64,000 nucleotides of DNA from NCBI RefSeq assembly GCF_014905175.1, contig NC_057791.1, positions 15,566,177 through 15,630,176 on the forward strand, in the 5' to 3' direction. Position numbers and translations under genes: made by a program. The DNA comes from Aphidius gifuensis (taxonomy: Eukaryota; Arthropoda; Insecta; Hymenoptera; Braconidae). How positions within the stretch are numbered: the first letter of the stretch is position 1; the number at the start of each line of letters is the position of its first letter. The notes below the pieces were generated by a model. It searched no databases, was not told where the DNA came from, and saw nothing but the letters and a program-made list of their open reading frames with translations. This document shows positions 62,688-64,000 of this stretch, one piece after another.

Positions 62688-64000
62688 TTAATAGCGATTA
62701 TTGTGATTGTATATACATAATAGTTTTTCATATGATTTTCTTTCTTCATCATTTCGTAGTATATTTTTCAGATAAAGATTAACGACTTCATATTCTTGTT
62801 CGTCAATGAATTTTATGCAATACATTCCAAAGTTTTGACAAATTTCTGAACGTAGTTTATCCACTCCATCAGGATCATCAATAACAGATGTAACAAGAAT
62901 AACGGCTTGTAGTTTAAACACCATTGATACTCCCATTGACCAACAAATTTCAACAATACTTTCTTCAAGATTATTTGGATATTTTTTCCAAATTTCAGAT
63001 ATCATCCACAGATCAGTATAAACAATTTTTTTATAACGATTATAATCCTCAACAATTTTTTCTACGATGATTTTAATCATCCAATAATATGTATCTTTAT
63101 CAAGAAAATCCAATAAACCCAATAGCAAATATTTCCAGGGCCATTCTTGAGCCAATAGAAAAATTATTTTTTTTCTACGTTCAACGAAAAAATTATTTTT
63201 GTCGTCTTCTGTCATATGTGCCAAAAGATAAAATAAATTACAATTGTATTGATTTGGATTTTGACAATGTTTCATTAAAATCATATATCTTGCAAATCGA
63301 TAGTGGAATATTTTTTCAGCAAGTGATACAGCTATCTTATTTTTATCATCTTGACTAAATTTGTTTATGAAATATTTAACACCTACAGTGTTGGCTTTTT
63401 CAAGACAGTCTTCAAGTGCACCTGATTCAGTGATTTTATATGGTAATTTAAACTGATTTTTATCAACAATTTGCATCCAGTATTGTTGGATTATATGGAT
63501 ATTTATACTATCATAAAATGTGAGACTGTTAGAAAGTACCATTTTAATTATAAGTTTACGTTCCGGAACATCTGTTCCATATACTGTGGATAACATCCTC
63601 AAGGCAATATGTACATGCTTCATAAAAAAAAAATATCAAACTAAAATTTTCATTAGCATTGTAAATATTTAAAAATGTTTTTACTTCATCTACTTTACCA
63701 AAACAATCAAATTCAATGTATTTACACAAGCCGTCAAATCTAGGAAAAAACTTTGATCTTCTAAATAAACCATTCCATTTTGTTGATGAACGTCTAAGAT
63801 AATCCAATAAATTTTCTCCAACTGGTTTCATAATTTGCAGTAAATTTTTTTTTATTACATAAGGTATTTTCATTGAATCAACTTTTTCAAATATATCGGT
63901 AAGCTGTTTACTTATTTCCATTTTGATTTCGTTATCATAGAGAAACTTAATTGGTTCATTGGTATTTCTTGATGAAAATAAATCACTTATTTTAGCAGTT
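62688..64000 (-). pseudogene. Array copy 16, short form, frameshifted; runs off the window
   Basis: The 5' end lies beyond 64000. The first visible frame reads from the window edge (AKISDLFSSRNTNEPIKF, then MEISKQLTDIFEKVDSMKIP) to EDVIHSIWNRCSGT, where it stops. The second frame (62688-63623) carries the rest: LEDCLEKANTVGVKYF, LAHMTEDDKN, EWPWKYLLLGLLDF, YTDLWMISEIWKKYPNNLEE, LVTSVIDDPDGVDKLRSEIC and LYLKNILRNDEERKSYEKLL. At 63561-63567 the bases TTCCGGA contain one base more than the TTCTGAA-type sequence of the other copies, giving a +1 shift. A sequencing error cannot be excluded. The N-terminus is closest to copy 6, and the stop is after CIYNHNNRY. Confidence 0.75.

Noticed and set aside
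14506..64000. Array as an integrated polydnavirus or other viral segment
   Set aside because: No viral replication, capsid or known virulence family is seen, and an ordinary 8-exon cellular gene (RUS1) is part of the duplicated unit; segmental duplication of host DNA explains it better.

Overview
The window looks like nuclear DNA from an insect. It is strongly AT-rich, has short AT-rich spliceosomal introns with GT..AG borders, and almost all codons end in A or T. The housekeeping proteins match animal families closely. A parasitoid wasp (Hymenoptera, perhaps an aphidiine braconid) is my best guess. That guess rests on base composition and a feel for the unknown gene family, not on a search, so confidence is low to moderate.

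Region 1 (1-13.8 kb) is a compact block of five conserved single-copy genes: AP-2 mu (minus strand, 4 coding exons), WDR36/UTP21 (plus, 2 exons), the nucleoporin NDC1 (minus, no introns), a VCPKMT/METTL21D-like lysine methyltransferase (plus, 3 exons) and CDC5L (minus, 2 exons). They alternate head-to-head and tail-to-tail with gaps of about 0.2-1.1 kb. They serve endocytosis, rRNA processing, the nuclear pore, chaperone methylation and splicing, and share no evident pathway. Bases 1-2365 hold no gene I can support.

Region 2 (14.5-64 kb, running off the right edge) is a tandem array of one intronless gene family, all on the minus strand. I number the copies 0-16. Copy 0 (14506-16323) is a divergent, probably founder-like member. 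Copies 1, 5, 7, 11 and 13 are intact long forms (573-597 aa). Copies 6, 10, 12 and 14 are short forms (445-458 aa) that share a C-terminal deletion. Copies 3 and 4 are long genes truncated by indels. Copies 2, 15 and 16 carry frameshifts, and copies 8 and 9 are fragments. I do not recognise the family. The proteins are helix-rich, with no visible signal peptide or membrane segment. Fixed landmarks are an N-terminal NLQQ..RVAANIWLSRP block, VGENLLDYL, EACTYCLED, a helix pair around DALEYCVE..NTVGVKYFINKL, EWPW, VTSVIDDTDG and, in long forms, FLNWRFDND plus a terminal YFQFSSEEIVEI block.

Inside the array sits one intact 8-exon gene for a RUS1/DUF647 protein (32309-34252). Decayed pieces of its exons 4, 6, 7 and 8 and of its upstream region recur between most other copies. 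The original duplicated unit was therefore probably long gene - RUS1 - short gene, with RUS1 lost everywhere except one unit. Array members show mosaic similarity (near-identical ends around a divergent centre, and blocks shared between long and short neighbours), as expected from gene conversion and/or diversifying selection.

At least five insertions lie in the array spacers: a 2.4-kb foldback element with about 220-bp internal satellite units, a 332-bp CCCTGGTGG element, a 2-kb element with 14-bp inverted repeats and an end hairpin, and two small MITE-like elements near copies 15 and 16. None encodes a recognisable transposase.
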